Source: Allacma fusca
Taxonomy: Eukaryota; Arthropoda; Collembola; Symphypleona; Sminthuridae
Assembly: GCA_947179485.1 (NCBI GenBank)
Contig: OX359246.1
Span: 15,066,001-15,130,000 of the forward strand
Length of the DNA stretch: 64,000 nt
Reading direction: 5' to 3'
Shown: positions 62,284 to 64,000 of the stretch, piece by piece
Numbering within the stretch: position 1 is the first letter of the stretch
Layout of the letters: every line of letters starts with the position of its first letter
The notes under the pieces: generated by a model
The model's database searches: none
What the model was told of the DNA's origin: nothing
The model's input: the letters and a program-made list of their open reading frames with translations, nothing else
Made by a program: the position numbers and the translations under genes

Positions 62284-62480
62284 TTACATCACTGGAAATA
62301 CACGTGAGGTAGCTCCATGAAAAACCCGGAAGAGGTCTAACAAACGATCGTTAAAACGTATTCTTAAAAACAATTTGTTGAAAGAAACAATTGTTGGACC
62401 CAACATCTTTAAAACTATTCCGACTGCATCACGTACGTTCGTGACCCCTGTGACCTCACAAATTGAGTGATACAATTTCT
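62284..62480 (-). CDS. Terminal coding exon of an unrecognised minus-strand gene
   Basis: Open from a TTCCAG or TTTCAG acceptor (about 62480-62490) to a stop at 62284, followed by AATAAA-type signals on the minus strand (62266-62275). The text QKLYHSICEVTGVTNVRDAV has a weak resemblance to the C-terminal part of mitochondrial ribosomal protein uS5m, but no upstream S5 domain is visible, so the name is not assigned. It is convergent with paralogue B. Confidence 0.35.
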
Positions 62481-62639
62481 GAAATCTGGAAAAACAATTA
62501 CTACAAACTATAGGGAAATCAAATATTCTATGAGTGACTTATATTGGTTGCATGGGCTGGAGGGAAGAATAATCAATTTTGTGGCAATCTGTTGATATAT
62601 TTTCAGACTCGCTTTCGTTACCTCTAAACAGTGATGCTC

Positions 62640-63110
62640 ATTCGAATTCCCACTACTCTAAAATACGCTATGTAGAAATGCGCCAGTTACACCTGCCGTT
62701 ACTACTACAAAATTCAGATGTGACAGTGTAAACCACTACCTATAATTACAACATATTTATATTTACGCAAAACACTACCCACTACCGCTACCAGTACTTT
62801 TGTTGGCGCCTACCTAACCACTACCGAAACACTACTCTAAAAAAATTATATTCGCCACCCACTACTCTACACTTGGCTAACGCAAGATGTTGGAATTTTA
62901 AAAGTAGTTTTTAATAAAACGTTAGAACCATACAAAATTAACACTAAAAATGTAGTGCCTCTCCATCCATTTCAGATTACAAAATGCCTCAGAAATTATT
63001 TCATTACCAGCATTTCCTAACAAACCGAGCAGCCCTACATATGTCAAAACAGCCAATTACCACCGGTCTGTCCAGTGCTACTCTAAAACTGATTATGGAA
63101 GTACTAGTTC
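62640..63110. repeat. CACTAC-rich repeat block
   Basis: Multiple CCACTACC/CACTACTC words, e.g. CCCACTACTCTAAAATACG, CACTACCCACTACCGCTACC. The same word family reappears at 63760-64000. Possibly the two ends of one larger element whose right end is outside the window. Confidence 0.5.
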
Positions 63111-63182
63111 TATTTATTAGAGAAAGGGAGGCTTGTTGAATTTTTCCCATAAAGCTGGACGTATATTAAATTCAAAAATTTA

Positions 63183-63509
63183 TTAGAAAGCGAGAATTCG
63201 TAATCTACCTTTGAAATTGGTTTTCTGAATTTTTCTCTTTAATTCCCGGCTTCGGCTGATCAAACTTTCTTTGGATCGTCCATAAATACCCTGAATTTCG
63301 AGAATTTCCTTCATTGTTCGTTTGCTTTTGGGTTTCTTCAGCAATACCGTTTGATTTGAGCAGATTTCAACTGTTATATTTGGCACCGGACCGTCCGTTG
63401 CCGCTTTCTTACACCTTTTGTCCATATCGATAGCTTCTAGCATCCAACCACGGAAATAAATTTCTGAACTGACACTAATAAGCGGAAATTCCAAACGATA
63501 CCTAATCAC
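63183..63509 (-). CDS. Unrecognised basic protein, possible first exon
   Basis: The frame from 63509 (or an internal Met at about 63447) runs to 63206, where AAAG/GTAGAT could be a donor. It contains MDKRCKKAATDGPVPNITVE and a Lys/Arg-rich helix (KRTMKEILEIQGIYGRSKES), suggesting a nucleic-acid-binding or nuclear protein. It sits between two CACTAC-rich blocks, so it may be cargo of a transposon or a host exon. Joining to the exon at 62480 does not keep the frame with the donors I can see. Confidence 0.35.
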   Translation of the reverse strand: MIRYRLEFPLISVSSEIYFRGWMLEAIDMDKRCKKAATDGPVPNITVEICSNQTVLLKKPKSKRTMKEILEIQGIYGRSKESLISRSRELKRKIQKTNFKGRLRILAF

Positions 63510-63599
63510 CTAATGCGTGGAACACAGCAAAGGTACTATACTATCAGTTTATTTTTACGAATGAATTTCGATGGGTGAAATTCTGATAAATTCCGGTGA

Positions 63600-64000
63600 T
63601 ACTGATGCTGGTAGACGGTAGACTAGACTGAGTCAGAACAGATAACATCCGGGGGCACCAATATGATTACTTCGAAAATATTTTACGCGCGCTTACGCTT
63701 AGGCATAACATTTAATATTACATAACTGGTGCGTTTCACTCTTTCACTGGAGGAAGTAATGGTTACTGCGTTAGCACTACTTATGTATGAAATACTGATG
63801 CCTATACCTCTACCTCTACTCTATTGCCACTGCAAAAATTTGACGGAACTACAATGTGCTATTTTAATAAGTACAGCAACCCGCTACCTCTACCTACCAC
63901 TACTCCTAGCAGAAACTATCTCAGTGCGGTGCTACTCTACCAATAACTACTTAATATATGTACTTATTAGAAATACTCTACACTTTACCACTATTCCACT
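63600..64000. repeat. CACTAC/CTCTACC repeat block, runs off the window
   Basis: Dense CTACCTCTACC, CCACTACTCC and CTACTCTACC words to the last base, in the same orientation as 62640-62880. No coding sequence. Confidence 0.5.

Overview
The window is eukaryotic DNA: AT-rich, with short spliceosomal introns (about 65-110 bp inside most genes), gene families in tandem and many DNA transposons. The proteins point to an arthropod. The main family is a seven-helix, gustatory-receptor-like (GR-like) chemoreceptor, accompanied by two secreted odorant-binding-like proteins. A wingless hexapod such as a springtail would fit, but that is inference. No prokaryotic features, tRNA, rRNA or CRISPR arrays were seen.

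GR array. All receptor copies lie on the minus strand, scattered from base 1 to 56556. Five are intact three-exon genes: 3884-5211, 6995-8328, 34765-36098, 45769-47084 and 55231-56556. One is cut by the window start (1-537). Two are almost complete but broken (10486-13011 and 16736-18026), and at least seven are fragments. Exon 1 is exactly 370 nt in every intact copy, and intron phases (1, then 2) are conserved. Flanks were duplicated with the genes, so the array grew by unequal exchange, gene conversion and decay. One copy is split by a LINE insertion with a 13-bp target-site duplication.

Transposons. At least seven elements carry inverted termini, and five of them also carry 8-bp duplications, exact or decayed, typical of hAT elements. 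The most striking is an 8.6-kb unit (20607-29228). It has two inverted ~970-bp modules at its ends, a decayed hAT transposase and unexplained minus-strand ORFs inside, and it sits in a GR pseudogene between an 8-bp duplication. A LINE, a probable solo LTR and several MITE-like elements complete the mobile fraction.

Other genes. Two plus-strand odorant-binding-like genes (40306-41391, 134 aa; 42878-44155, 188 aa) can be fully assembled from splice sites and have signal peptides. Two plus-strand paralogues of an unrecognised intracellular family (52909-55135, 400 aa; 59356-61941, 354 aa) flank the last GR gene. In both, the start codon appears to be split by the first intron. The last 1.7 kb holds minus-strand coding exons of unclear identity and a CACTAC-rich repeat region that runs off the window. 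GR-like receptors and odorant-binding-like proteins side by side suggest a chemosensory neighbourhood. No operon logic applies.
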